From NCBI GenBank assembly GCA_029941485.1, contig JAPYOZ010000012.1:1-20772 (forward strand): DNA of 20,772 nucleotides. Direction: 5' to 3'. This document shows positions 8,393 through 16,939 of the stretch, piece after piece (position 1 is the first letter of the stretch; each line of letters begins with the position of its first letter). The DNA comes from Gammaproteobacteria bacterium (GTDB lineage Bacteria > Pseudomonadota > Gammaproteobacteria > PS1 > Pseudothioglobaceae). The notes beneath the pieces are model-generated. The model worked only from the letters and a program-made list of their open reading frames with translations. It had not been told where the DNA came from and made no database searches. A program made the translations under genes and the position numbers.

Positions 8393-8905
8393 TTACAGCC
8401 ACTCGTCCATCAATTGATTTGCTTGAAGGTTTAATTGATTATAAAACTTCAACTCCCTAACTAAATTTTTAATTTTTTCAAAATTATCAGTGTCAAAATA
8501 TTGCTTAATTTGAATGATATTTTGCTTAACTTTGTCATCAATGTTTTGTATAAAATCATCCAATTCTAATTCGTCCTTACCCAATCCAATGGATTCCAAT
8601 TTCTCTCTTAGAGCGATTTGACTCATTAGAAAATTCGTATCCATTTGTGTGTCTTTTTCATCAAAAGCATTAATTCCTTGTAAATCCAGCAAATAAGTGG
8701 CACGCAATAGTGCAGAATTCAATGTATCAAACGCTGTATTAATTAAAGACGTATTTTGCAAGGCAAGTGATTTTTCTTTATCACTTTTCGTGGCAAACTT
8801 ATCAGGGTGAAATGTAGATATTTGAGTTTGATAGGCGTTTTCAAGTGCTTCAAAATCAATGTCAAAACCAACTTCTAAAGAGAATAACTCAAAGTAGTTT
8901 TGCAT
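8393..8905 (-). CDS. hscB: J-domain co-chaperone HscB
   Basis: HscB stimulates the HscA ATPase and delivers IscU to it. The 170 residues match the E. coli length (171). An N-terminal J domain carries the essential HPD triad at 33-35 (TFHPDKF), and the protein starts NYFELFSL as HscB proteins do. The C-terminal part (about 85-170) is the helical IscU-binding domain, with LREKLESIGLG and a three-helix pattern. The gene lies 22 bases after iscA and 29 before hscA, in the standard ISC order. Confidence 0.95.
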   Translation of the reverse strand: MQNYFELFSLEVGFDIDFEALENAYQTQISTFHPDKFATKSDKEKSLALQNTSLINTAFDTLNSALLRATYLLDLQGINAFDEKDTQMDTNFLMSQIALREKLESIGLGKDELELDDFIQNIDDKVKQNIIQIKQYFDTDNFEKIKNLVRELKFYNQLNLQANQLMDEWL

Positions 8906-8927
8906 GTTTTAACTGAACGATTAAAAA

Positions 8928-9251
8928 CTAAACTGTAAAAGATTCACCGCAACCGCACTCGGCTTTAGCGTTAGGGTTATTAAATTCAAAACCTTCATTC
9001 AGGCCTTCCTTTACATAGTCAACTTCAGTACCATCTAAATAAATTAAACTTTTAGCGTCCACAATGACTTTAACACCATTGTTCTCAAATGTTGTGTCGT
9101 CTTTATTAGTAGCATCAACAAATTCTATGTTGTAACCAAGTCCAGAGCAACCCGTTGTCTGAACGGACAAACGAATACCAACACCCGAGCCTCGATTGGC
9201 CAAAAAGCCAGTCATGCGTTTAGCGGCAGTATTAGTTAATGTAATGGCCAC
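8928..9251 (-). CDS. iscA: A-type Fe-S carrier IscA
   Basis: IscA is an A-type carrier that binds iron or an Fe-S cluster and passes it on, mainly to [4Fe-4S] proteins. The 107 residues contain the three ligand cysteines C35 (TTGCSG), C99 and C101 (ECGCGESF). The start codon is GTG at 9251-9249, 2 bases after the iscU TAA, so translation is probably coupled to iscU. A downstream in-frame ATG would remove part of the first helix, and GTG gives the family-standard N-terminus (MAITLT). Confidence 0.96.
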   Translation of the reverse strand: MAITLTNTAAKRMTGFLANRGSGVGIRLSVQTTGCSGLGYNIEFVDATNKDDTTFENNGVKVIVDAKSLIYLDGTEVDYVKEGLNEGFEFNNPNAKAECGCGESFTV

Positions 9252-9253
9252 TT

Positions 9254-9634
9254 TTATTCAGCTTTACTCTTAATGTCATTAATGGCTGCCTTGATGGCAT
9301 CTTCAGCCAATACTGAACAATGTATTTTTACCGGGGGCAATGCTAGCTCTTCAGCAATGTCAGTATTTTTAATTTCTGCAGCCTCGTTCAATGTTTTGCC
9401 TTTAACCCATTCGGTCAATAATGAACTTGAGGCAATGGCAGAACCACAACCGTAAGTTTTAAACTTAGCGTCTTCAATCACCCCATCGTCATTAACTTGA
9501 ATTTGCAAACGCATTACATCACCACACGCTGGTGCACCCACCATGCCTGTGCCAACATTTTTAGCGTCTTTATCTAAAATACCCACATTGCGTGGATTTT
9601 CATAATGATCCAGTACTTTTTCACCGTATGCCAT
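9254..9634 (-). CDS. iscU: Fe-S cluster scaffold IscU
   Basis: IscU is the scaffold on which sulfur from IscS and iron are assembled into a [2Fe-2S] cluster. The 126 residues show the cluster ligands C37, C63 and C106, the regulatory D39 (ACGDV) and H105. The HscA recognition motif LPPVK lies at 99-103. The N-terminus MAYGEKVLDHYENPRNVG is typical. A strong ribosome site (AGGAGA) lies 6 bases before the ATG. It is separated from iscS by 110 bases, the largest gap inside this operon. Confidence 0.97.
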   Translation of the reverse strand: MAYGEKVLDHYENPRNVGILDKDAKNVGTGMVGAPACGDVMRLQIQVNDDGVIEDAKFKTYGCGSAIASSSLLTEWVKGKTLNEAAEIKNTDIAEELALPPVKIHCSVLAEDAIKAAINDIKSKAE

Positions 9635-9665
9635 ATATTTCTCCTAATAAACTCTTATTGTTATT

Positions 9666-9704
9666 CTAACCTTTTAAGTGTTGAATAGTCCTTGTATTTT
9701 TCAT
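9666..9704 (-). other. Possible 12-codon mini-ORF in the iscS-iscU gap
   Basis: The 110-base gap (9635-9744) contains an ATG at 9704-9702 preceded by AAAGG at moderate spacing, reading MKNTRTIQHLKG and a stop. It shows no run of repeated codons that would suggest attenuation, and chance is a real explanation. No convincing promoter or hairpin was seen in the gap. Confidence 0.15.
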
Positions 9705-9744
9705 GGTAAAACCTTTATAAAATCATACAAAAGCCTCATCATAA

Positions 9745-10959
9745 TTAATGTGCTGCCCACTCAACTGTACTTAGATCAATACCTTCTTTAAACATATCCC
9801 ATAGAGGTGATAAATCGCGTAATTTTTGCACTTTTTCACGCACCAGATCAATTGCCTTATCAATATCGGCTTCAGTGGTATAACGGCCAATACTAAAGCG
9901 AATAGATGAATGTGCTAATTCATCATTCAAACCAAGTGCTCGAAGCACATACGATGGCTCAAGACTCGCTGATGTGCAAGCCGAACCTGAAGAAACTGCA
10001 ATGTCATTAATTGCCATCATTAATGACTCACCTTCAACGTAGTTAAAACTGATGTTTAAGTTACCCGGAATACGTTGGTTCAAATCACCGTTAACTTGCA
10101 CTTCTTCCATGTCATCGAAGCCAGCTAACAAACGATCGCGCAATGCTTTAAATCTTACATTTTCTTCACTCATTTCCGCCTCGGCAATCGCGAAAGCCTC
10201 ACCCATACCAACAATTTGGTGAGTAGCTAGCGTACCTGAACGCATACCGCGCTCGTGACCACCACCATGTATTTGCGCCTCAATTCGAATACGAGGCTTA
10301 CGGCGAACGTATAGTGCACCCATGCCCTTAGGACCGTATATCTTATGAGCAGAAAAACTCATTAAATCAACCGGCAATGTTGATAAATCGATTTCCACTT
10401 TGCCTGCAGATTGCGCCGCATCAACGTGAAAAAATACCTTATTTTCACGGCATAAATTACCAATAGCTTCAATGTCTTGAATCACACCAATCTCATTATT
10501 TACGTGCATAATTGAAACTAAAATCGTGTCTTCACGAAAAGCGTCTTTTAACACATTAAGATCCAGCAATCCATTTGGCATTGGGTCAAGGTAAGTAACC
10601 TCATAATTCTCACGCTCTAGTTGACGACAAGTGTCAAGCACAGCCTTGTGTTCGGTCTTTAATGTAATAATGTGATTGCCCTTCTTTTTGTAAAAATGGG
10701 CAATGCCTTTAATCGCTAAATTGTCGGATTCAGTTGCGCCCGATGTCCATACAATCTCACGGGGGTCTGCACCCACTAAACTAGCCACTTGCTTCCTGGC
10801 CTTCTTAACGGCCGTGTCAGCTTGCCAACCGTAATAATGAGAATTAGACGCAGGATTACCAAAATCACCATCGATGGTTAAATACTCAATCATTTTGTTA
10901 GCGACGCGTTTATCAACCGGTGTGGTTGCTGAATAATCCATGTAAGTAGGAGTTGACAT
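9745..10959 (-). CDS. iscS: Cysteine desulfurase IscS
   Basis: This PLP enzyme converts cysteine to alanine and hands the sulfur, as a persulfide, to IscU, to TtcA-type and other tRNA thiolases, and to other acceptors. Its length of 404 equals E. coli IscS. The PLP lysine is K206 (SFSAHKIYG) and the persulfide cysteine is C328 in the mobile loop SSGSACTSAS; both positions equal the E. coli numbering. The C-terminus LSTVEWAAH matches the IscU-binding tail. The gene lies 30 bases after iscR. A TtcA-like gene that would need IscS sulfur is encoded in the same window. Confidence 0.98.
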   Translation of the reverse strand: MSTPTYMDYSATTPVDKRVANKMIEYLTIDGDFGNPASNSHYYGWQADTAVKKARKQVASLVGADPREIVWTSGATESDNLAIKGIAHFYKKKGNHIITLKTEHKAVLDTCRQLERENYEVTYLDPMPNGLLDLNVLKDAFREDTILVSIMHVNNEIGVIQDIEAIGNLCRENKVFFHVDAAQSAGKVEIDLSTLPVDLMSFSAHKIYGPKGMGALYVRRKPRIRIEAQIHGGGHERGMRSGTLATHQIVGMGEAFAIAEAEMSEENVRFKALRDRLLAGFDDMEEVQVNGDLNQRIPGNLNISFNYVEGESLMMAINDIAVSSGSACTSASLEPSYVLRALGLNDELAHSSIRFSIGRYTTEADIDKAIDLVREKVQKLRDLSPLWDMFKEGIDLSTVEWAAH

Positions 10960-10989
10960 AATTTTTTATAGTCCTTTATTTACTCGTGT

Positions 10990-11400
10990 TTATTTTGCTT
11001 GATGGTCATCAATTACTTGTTGTAAGTTTTTACTGCTTAAGAATGTTCTCAATTGGTCACTTACTTCGCACCATAATTTATGGGAAATACACTCTCTGCC
11101 ATTATGGCAACCGCCTTGACCTTTGCAACGACGAAGATCAATGTTTTCATCAACCGCTTCAATGATCTGAGTTAGGCTAATGTCTTCTGCAGCTGTATTA
11201 AGCAAATAGCCGCCACCTGGTCCGCGCACACTTTTCACTAACAAAGCTCTTCTTAATTTAGCAAACAATTGTTCTAAATAAGACAGAGAAATATTTTGCC
11301 TTTGTGAAATAATGTCTAGTGTTATGGGTTTTCCTGTGTCGTTAGAAGCCAAATCTAACATTGCTGTAACAGCGTATCGACCTTTTGTTGTTAATTGCAT
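10990..11400 (-). CDS. iscR: Rrf2-family Fe-S-sensing repressor IscR
   Basis: IscR binds a [2Fe-2S] cluster and represses the isc operon when clusters are plentiful. The protein has an N-terminal winged helix (MQLTTKGRYAVTAMLDLA, recognition helix near 38-50) and the cluster ligands C92, C98, C104 with H107 (RRCKGQGGCH...ECISHKLW). At 136 residues it lacks the variable C-terminal tail seen in E. coli (162), which is common. It is the first gene of the ISC operon. Autoregulation is supported by an IscR-like box over the promoter immediately upstream. Confidence 0.96.
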   Translation of the reverse strand: MQLTTKGRYAVTAMLDLASNDTGKPITLDIISQRQNISLSYLEQLFAKLRRALLVKSVRGPGGGYLLNTAAEDISLTQIIEAVDENIDLRRCKGQGGCHNGRECISHKLWCEVSDQLRTFLSSKNLQQVIDDHQAK

Positions 11401-11429
11401 ATCATTCTCAGTTTTTTTAACAGAATATC

Positions 11430-11463
11430 ATTATACTCTTAACCAAGTTTTTTAGTCAAGTAA
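11430..11463 (-). promoter_or_regulatory. isc operon promoter with overlapping type 1 IscR-like site
   Basis: On the minus strand, TTGACT (11459-11454) and a perfect TATAAT (11435-11430) are 18 bp apart, about 30 bases before the iscR ATG. Bases 11463-11439 match the E. coli type 1 IscR consensus at 19 of 25 positions by eye (TTACTTGACTAAA, then AAACTTGGTTAA), covering the -35 and part of the spacer. The match is strongest in the left half, including YYGACTRWWW. Repression by cluster-loaded IscR is the expected logic. Confidence 0.7.
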
Positions 11464-11483
11464 AAAACCTTACTTTTAATAAG

Positions 11484-12182
11484 TTATTTACTTTCGATTT
11501 CTAAATCATCAACAGAGCCTTTAACTTGATCCTTAATGTCAAGTTCTTTTGAAACTTTATGCAGTTGTGCATCAACATCGTGTAAGTGCGAGAGAATTGA
11601 GTTAATTGCTTTAACCGTAGGGTCGTCCACATCAATTCCTACTGCATAAGAATCAAAATGATCCGATTGAGTTTTCTTGTCTTTTAATACACGAGCAGGC
11701 ACACCAATCACAGTTTGATTTTTGTCAACTGACTTCACTACCACTGAATTAGAGCCGACTCTAACATTATTACCGAGTGTGATTGGGCCTAAAATTTTAG
11801 CACCAGCACCAATCACTACGTTATTTTTTAAAGTTGGATGGCGCTTGCCTTTTTTCCAAGTAGTACCGCCTAAAGTTACACCATGATAAAGTGTACAATC
11901 ATCGCCAATTTCAGTGGTTTCACCAATCACCACTCCCATCCCGTGATCAATAAAAAAACGACGACCGATCACCGCAGCAGGATGTATTTCAATGCCTGTT
12001 AGCCAACGTGCTAATGTAGAAACAAACCTTGCTAACCATTTAAGTTTGACCAACCATAGCCAATGCGATAAACGATAAAACAACATTGCTTGCACACCGG
12101 CATAGCAAGTAATCACCTCAAAAGTATTTCTAGCAGCAGGGTCGCGCTCAAAAACACTTTGAATGTCTTCAATAAATCTCAT
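11484..12182 (-). CDS. cysE: Serine O-acetyltransferase CysE
   Basis: CysE acetylates serine with acetyl-CoA, the first committed step of cysteine synthesis, and so feeds IscS with its substrate. The N-terminal helical part (ERDPAARNTFEV) is followed by a left-handed beta-helix of hexapeptide repeats (about 60-160), with DHGMGVVIGETTEIGDD and LYHGVTLGGTTWKKGKRHP. The catalytic His/Asp pair lies in the DHG and nearby motifs. I place the start at the ATG at 12182 (232 residues), which yields MRFIEDIQSVF as in homologues; a TTG two codons upstream (12188) is in frame but unlikely. There is no Shine-Dalgarno, and a TATAAT ends 6 bases before the ATG. cysE next to iscR recurs in several gammaproteobacteria. 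Confidence 0.94.
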   Translation of the reverse strand: MRFIEDIQSVFERDPAARNTFEVITCYAGVQAMLFYRLSHWLWLVKLKWLARFVSTLARWLTGIEIHPAAVIGRRFFIDHGMGVVIGETTEIGDDCTLYHGVTLGGTTWKKGKRHPTLKNNVVIGAGAKILGPITLGNNVRVGSNSVVVKSVDKNQTVIGVPARVLKDKKTQSDHFDSYAVGIDVDDPTVKAINSILSHLHDVDAQLHKVSKELDIKDQVKGSVDDLEIESK

Positions 12183-12188
12183 TGTCAA

Positions 12189-12194
12189 ATTATA
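12189..12194 (-). promoter_or_regulatory. -10 box placed for a near-leaderless cysE transcript
   Basis: The minus strand reads TATAAT at 12194-12189, followed by TTGACA and then the cysE ATG. The expected start site is at, or a base or two from, the A of ATG (12182), and no ribosome site is present. The -35 at 17 bp is poor (TCTAAT). The 60-base gap to the acyltransferase gene shows no clear terminator. Confidence 0.4.
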
Positions 12195-12242
12195 TCATAC
12201 AACACTAATGTATTAGATAGGGCTAATTGCGTCAAATGCAAG

Positions 12243-13082
12243 TCAATAGTTGATTGAAGATTTAAAGCGCTTATAGTTCCATAAATATTGCTCGGGCTTT
12301 GTTCTTACTAGTTTTTCAATTGTCTGATTCATAAGGGTCACATCAGATATTAAATCAACAGAGTCTGACAAAATATTGATAGGCTGAAGATTTAACTCAT
12401 AACCCTTGCCTTTTTCCAAACGAGTGGCCCAAGTCATGATTACTTTGGCGTTGTTTTTTCTCACAAGTTTTGCCAGTAAGGTCATGGTATTAGCATCATG
12501 ATTAAAAAATGGTGCTGAGATACCGCCCTCTTCACCCGGATCTTGATCGGGTAGTATTCCAATTAAATCACCTTTAGATAAAGCACGCTGTAGTTTAATC
12601 ACACCTTTTTTATTAGCCGTTGCCATGGATAAATCACCCTGTTGTCTTTTGGAAATAAGACACGCCTCTTGTTTTTTACTTCTCAGAGGTTTGTATAAGA
12701 AAACAACTGGTGTGGTTAATGAAAGCACCCTGCCCGTAATTTCCCAACAACCAAAATGTGGTACCAACAAAATTACAGGCCTATTACTCCTTAAATGCTC
12801 CATACCTGTAGTTTTGGTTATGTATTTGGCATTGGTTTTAAAATTATTAAACCAAATAAAACCTGATTCAGTAAGGCCTTTACCGGTTTCTATTAATGAT
12901 TTTTTAACTAGATTTCCCCTCTCTTCTTGATTCAGTTCAGGAAAACAAAGATCAATATTTTTACTTATAATGCACTTTGATTTAGAATTGGTGAAGTATA
13001 AAAATCGACCAATGCTCGAACCAATAAAATGATTCAATCTAAGTGGCAAAATTGAGAAAAATGTAAGGATTAATTTAATCAC
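12243..13082 (-). CDS. LpxL/LpxM (HtrB)-family lipid A-type acyltransferase
   Basis: Family members transfer a fatty acyl chain from acyl-ACP to lipid A precursors (or related lipids) at the inner face of the cytoplasmic membrane. A hydrophobic N-terminal anchor (LILTFFSILPLRL) is followed by the catalytic HX4E motif, H109-FGCW-E114. Family markers LPDQDPG and the C-terminal YLWNYKRFK are also seen. It is slightly short (279 versus about 300 residues). The start codon is GTG at 13082, overlapping the ttcA end by 8 nt. Whether it is the lauroyl (LpxL) or myristoyl (LpxM) type cannot be read from the sequence. Confidence 0.88.
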   Translation of the reverse strand: MIKLILTFFSILPLRLNHFIGSSIGRFLYFTNSKSKCIISKNIDLCFPELNQEERGNLVKKSLIETGKGLTESGFIWFNNFKTNAKYITKTTGMEHLRSNRPVILLVPHFGCWEITGRVLSLTTPVVFLYKPLRSKKQEACLISKRQQGDLSMATANKKGVIKLQRALSKGDLIGILPDQDPGEEGGISAPFFNHDANTMTLLAKLVRKNNAKVIMTWATRLEKGKGYELNLQPINILSDSVDLISDVTLMNQTIEKLVRTKPEQYLWNYKRFKSSINY

Positions 13083-13824
13083 TTAAAACCTCTTTAGTTT
13101 CATCCAGTATTGGCTTCATGGCATTCAATAGATTTTTATACAAGTTTTTATTGCGCTTCTCTTCAGTAAGTAACCACTGTTTGAAATGTTCACGTTCAGT
13201 CGGTATTTTATAACACGCTGGGCATGAATCGGCAATCACGGGTAAATCTAAATTTTTTGCGAAATCAGTCAATTGCCTCTCGCGCACATAGGCCAAAGGA
13301 CGAATGATGCGCAAATCTTTAGCGTCATTAATGTAGTGCGCTTTCATGGTTTGAATCTTACCATTGTGACACATCGACATCATTAAGCTTTCGCTCAAAT
13401 CATCCAAGTGTTGACCAAGTGCTAAAACATTGTATCCCTCCCTTCGCGCAACTTTATACATAAGTCCGCGCTTAATACGAGAACAAAACGAGCAATAAGA
13501 ATCACCGCGCATACTTTCCTTAGCTTGCTCCATAATTGGAAATTCTTCAAAAAAATACGGCGTGTCAAACTGCTTAAAAAACACATCCAATGCTTGTGGT
13601 TCAAAGCCTTCAACTTGAGGATCAATCGTTACCACACCAAGCTCAAATTTAACCGGTGAAGCCGAAAGAAAATGGCGCAAAATGTGAAATAAACTTAAAG
13701 AATCTTTACCACCAGAAACGGCCAATAAAATCTTATCGCTGGCCTTAATCATACCAAAGTCACTAATCGCGCGACCGACTGGCTTGAGTAATAATTTTGG
13801 TAGATTTATTCTTGTGCGAACCAT
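13075..13824 (-). CDS. ttcA: TtcA-like tRNA 2-thiocytidine synthetase
   Basis: TtcA thiolates C32 of certain tRNAs using ATP, an Fe-S cluster and sulfur from IscS. The PP-loop motif SGGKDS lies at 37-42. The cluster-binding cysteines are C111 and C114 (YCSFCSR) and C201 with C204 (SCPACYK). The conserved GHLDD-type motif appears as LGQHLDDLSES (136-146). It is shorter (249) than E. coli TtcA (311), with reduced ends, but the region KPVGRAISDFGMI aligns with the canonical N-terminal part. The gene start overlaps the end of the M61 peptidase gene by 19 nt. A related PP-loop protein with a different tRNA target is possible but less likely. Confidence 0.85.
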   Translation of the reverse strand: MVRTRINLPKLLLKPVGRAISDFGMIKASDKILLAVSGGKDSLSLFHILRHFLSASPVKFELGVVTIDPQVEGFEPQALDVFFKQFDTPYFFEEFPIMEQAKESMRGDSYCSFCSRIKRGLMYKVARREGYNVLALGQHLDDLSESLMMSMCHNGKIQTMKAHYINDAKDLRIIRPLAYVRERQLTDFAKNLDLPVIADSCPACYKIPTEREHFKQWLLTEEKRNKNLYKNLLNAMKPILDETKEVLSD

Positions 13825-15563
13825 TTTTTTTGTCTATTTAAAACATCGCTACTTAAATTATCTGCAATCGTCAAAGTACAAACAGTTTTTTCACCTTCCT
13901 TTATATTGAGAAAAATTTCCATCGGTAACTCATCTCTCAAAATACCGAGTTTAATAACACTACCAACATCGTAAGATTTTATTGCACTCACTGTGTCTTT
14001 ATGGCAAGTTTCAACAGTATCAATGGTGATGATTTTATCCCCCACATACAAGCCTGATGATTGCGCACAACCATGATCAAACACATGAGTAATGATAGAA
14101 ATCCCATTGTCATCTTTAATACTAATACCAAAATCAGTCAGGTCGTCTTTTTTAGAGCAAAAGGAACAATCCACACCAACGTAAGAGAAAGCATCTAATA
14201 ACGGCAATTCTTTCACACCGTAAAGATAATGATTAAAAAATTCAGAAAAATCACTTTTGGTCAAATCATTCACTACGTTTTGAACAGTGTCGTCTTCAAG
14301 GCCAGTGGTTTGATAATTCTTCCAAATGTATTTAAGGGCATCATCAAGTGAGTGTTTATCCTTACTGCGTCGATGAATCTCAATATCAAGCACAAAAGCC
14401 AATAAAGCCCCTTTACTGTAATAACTCACAATTGCGTTGGGTGCGTTTTCATCTTGTTGATAAAATTTAGTCCAAGCATCAAAACTTGACTGCGCCAATG
14501 ATTGCTTTAATCTGCCCGTTGCTTTTTGCACTTTACTAATGGTTTGTGCAAACAAAGTTAAATACTGCTCTGGCGATAATATGTTTGTACGTAGTAATGA
14601 CAATTCATCATAATACGAGGTAAAACCTTCAAAAATCCATAATTGCTCTGTGTAATTTTCTCTGTTTAGATCAAGTTGATGAAAGCTAGCGGGTTTGATT
14701 GTTTTTATCCACCAAGCATGAAAATACTCGTGCGAACAGAGCGCTAAAAAACGAGTGTATTTTGGCCCCATATTTGGATTATTTTTAACGGGTAATTCAT
14801 CTCTAGAGCAAATTAGACTGCTAGAGTTTTTATGCTCTAACCCTCCATAACCTTTGGTTCTGACTAGAGTTAAAAATAAATACTCATCAAATGGAATGTC
14901 CGAACAAAAAAAGTTAATGTGATGTTCACAAATACTAATTAAATCGGCTCTTAATCTTGCAATGTCAGTTGAATGCTCGCCAGTGATTGTCATTGCATGG
15001 GGCACGTTACTGGCTTCAAACTCAAAGCGAGTAAAGTTTGCCATTTCAACAGGATGATCAATCAACTCTTGATAATTTTTAGCAGTGTAAACCTCTTGCT
15101 CTTTATTCTTAGATACTAGATTAAGAGTTGTGGCACAATCCCAGTCTGATATAGATTGATTATTTGATGGATATTTAATAACTACCTCACAAGACTCATC
15201 GTCAAATCCCAATGGCATTAAGAACACACTACTGCCATTAAAAAAAGCACGTTCACTACTCAGATAGGCCGATCGAACTGACAAATCAAATGCATAGATT
15301 TCATATTCCAGTGTAATTGTATCTTTGCAAGGATAGGCAATCCAATGGTTTTTATCTAACTTTTTAATCAAAACCTCTTCACCACAACTATTAGCACTAA
15401 CACTAATAATGTTCTTGGAAAAATCACGAATTAAATAACTACCGGGAATCCAGTTTGGCAATGAGAAAACTTGCCCTAAAGGATTGGGATTATCAATGGT
15501 TAATTGGACACTAAATAAGTGCGCGTGAAGATCTTTTGGGGTAAGGCTGTACTTAAGCGTCAT
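13806..15563 (-). CDS. M61-family peptidase with PDZ domain
   Basis: M61 enzymes are zinc metallo-aminopeptidases with preference for N-terminal glycine or alanine. The zinc-binding HEXXH is H278-EYF-H282 (CSHEYFHAWW), and the third ligand is probably E312 (FEGFTSYY), one turn pattern later. The N-terminal part is a beta-sandwich (1 to about 180), with YGGLEHKNSS (239-248) before the active site. A C-terminal PDZ domain spans about 465-555 (GISIITHVFDHGCAQSSGLYVGDKI). No signal peptide is visible, so it is probably cytosolic. The ATG overlaps the stop of the TolC-like gene (ATGA). The physiological substrate is unknown. Confidence 0.9.
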   Translation of the reverse strand: MTLKYSLTPKDLHAHLFSVQLTIDNPNPLGQVFSLPNWIPGSYLIRDFSKNIISVSANSCGEEVLIKKLDKNHWIAYPCKDTITLEYEIYAFDLSVRSAYLSSERAFFNGSSVFLMPLGFDDESCEVVIKYPSNNQSISDWDCATTLNLVSKNKEQEVYTAKNYQELIDHPVEMANFTRFEFEASNVPHAMTITGEHSTDIARLRADLISICEHHINFFCSDIPFDEYLFLTLVRTKGYGGLEHKNSSSLICSRDELPVKNNPNMGPKYTRFLALCSHEYFHAWWIKTIKPASFHQLDLNRENYTEQLWIFEGFTSYYDELSLLRTNILSPEQYLTLFAQTISKVQKATGRLKQSLAQSSFDAWTKFYQQDENAPNAIVSYYSKGALLAFVLDIEIHRRSKDKHSLDDALKYIWKNYQTTGLEDDTVQNVVNDLTKSDFSEFFNHYLYGVKELPLLDAFSYVGVDCSFCSKKDDLTDFGISIKDDNGISIITHVFDHGCAQSSGLYVGDKIITIDTVETCHKDTVSAIKSYDVGSVIKLGILRDELPMEIFLNIKEGEKTVCTLTIADNLSSDVLNRQKKWFAQE

Positions 15564-16939
15564 TGCAACAATTGATCAATAGTTGCTTTAAATTCAAATA
15601 CGGATTTTTGGTAGTTTTGTGCCGTTTTGGCATAGCCAATCTGTGCATTTTGTTCATTGTTTTGAGCACTGATTACAAAGCTAACTTCTCCATTGCCATT
15701 AGCGTATCTGTCTCTTTCCTCTGCTGTTCTAGATTTGGCAATATCAATCTGCAATTTATTAGATTCGAGCATTTGTGATAATAGATTAACCTTCTCCTTA
15801 AGTACAGTTGCCTGAACATAAACATCAAGAAATTGTTCTTGCTTTTTAGCTCTAAGTTGGGTCAATTTAATTTGTGTTTTTTCTACATTGGACTTACTCT
15901 TTGTTCCTCCAAGAGGATAAGACAGTCCCAATCCAATATTCCACGTTGGGCTTTGGTTGTCCATACTGTTTGAATAAGTTGTGTTTTCACCTTCACTAAT
16001 TAAACCAAGATTTAGATCCAACTTGGATCGAGATTCATTCTTAAAACTTTTTAATTGACGCTGTAAGTTTTTTTTGTTCAAATCAGTTGTTCTCAATACT
16101 CTAGAATTAGTTGATAAATATTCTTTCAAATTATCATTACTTAGCTGATATGCTTTATAAAGATTAAATTTAGCGATAACTTCATCAAAACCCATGCCCA
16201 AAATAATGGCAATTTCATGGCGCAACAAAACCAAATCTTGCTCGGATTGTAACAATTGTTGTTTTGCATTTTGATAAGCGTCTTCTTGCAACAACACATC
16301 CACTTTATCCACCACCGAAGCGGCAAACTTAGTCTTAACCAATGTCAATTCTTGGTTTGCTAAATTAAGACGCTGCTCGTTAATAACCCGACGTTCTTGT
16401 GCGTAAGCCAAATCCACAAACTTCTTTAATTTTTCCAGTACAAAATTCTCTGCCTGCTCCTGTTTATCCAGTTGATTAACTTGAATATCAATAGTCGCTA
16501 AATCAGTATTTAGACGGTCATTAATACCGCCTTTGTTCAATAACAAAGGATAGGAGTAATCCACGGAAAACTTATTACGAGTAGTGTTAATGTCTTTATT
16601 TTTTTCTTTCCAAGTGTGTTTAAAAGTAACATCACTACCAGAATTGAATATTTTTTTAGTGGCTGAAACATCAAGTGATGTTGTTGTTAAATCGTTATAA
16701 GTCGCTATTGAAGAAATATGCCGAGCATCTTCATTTTTATGCTTTACATCAACGCCAATAATCCAGTCTTCAGCTGCAGTAGTGGCTTGTTTTTCAATCT
16801 TCTTAATTTGAGTCGACAATTCAAGCTGTTCAAAAAAAGGATGTATATTTTGCAAACGCTCAACAAATTCACGCTCATTCATTGCCTGAGTATAAAAACT
16901 AGTCAAAAAAGAGAGAGTAAACAACAAAGCGTGTTTCAT
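15560..16939 (-). CDS. TolC-family outer-membrane efflux/secretion protein
   Basis: TolC-type proteins form trimeric channels spanning the outer membrane and periplasm and serve efflux pumps or type I secretion. A signal peptide covers 1 to about 19 (HALLFTLSFLTSFYTQA). Long heptad-rich helices (about 135-250 and 350-459) alternate with two short beta regions (about 85-132 and 300-345, the latter with NIGLGLSYPLGG), the internal twofold repeat of the family. No HlyD-type adaptor or inner-membrane pump gene lies nearby; the neighbours are aroK and an M61 peptidase, each overlapping by 4 nt. It must therefore work with a pump encoded elsewhere, or have a more general role. Confidence 0.85.
   Translation of the reverse strand: MKHALLFTLSFLTSFYTQAMNEREFVERLQNIHPFFEQLELSTQIKKIEKQATTAAEDWIIGVDVKHKNEDARHISSIATYNDLTTTSLDVSATKKIFNSGSDVTFKHTWKEKNKDINTTRNKFSVDYSYPLLLNKGGINDRLNTDLATIDIQVNQLDKQEQAENFVLEKLKKFVDLAYAQERRVINEQRLNLANQELTLVKTKFAASVVDKVDVLLQEDAYQNAKQQLLQSEQDLVLLRHEIAIILGMGFDEVIAKFNLYKAYQLSNDNLKEYLSTNSRVLRTTDLNKKNLQRQLKSFKNESRSKLDLNLGLISEGENTTYSNSMDNQSPTWNIGLGLSYPLGGTKSKSNVEKTQIKLTQLRAKKQEQFLDVYVQATVLKEKVNLLSQMLESNKLQIDIAKSRTAEERDRYANGNGEVSFVISAQNNEQNAQIGYAKTAQNYQKSVFEFKATIDQLLQ

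Noticed and set aside
9666..9704. Attenuator leader peptide before iscU
   Set aside because: No repeated codons for one amino acid and no antiterminator/terminator pair; left only as a weak mini-ORF.
12183..12188. TTG start for cysE two codons upstream
   Set aside because: Homologues begin at the ATG at 12182, and TTG gives no better ribosome site; it is likely to be promoter DNA.
13075..13824. ttcA as a truncated pseudogene, because it is about 60 residues shorter than in E. coli
   Set aside because: PP-loop and all four key cysteines are intact, and both ends overlap neighbours neatly, so it looks like a short but functional form.
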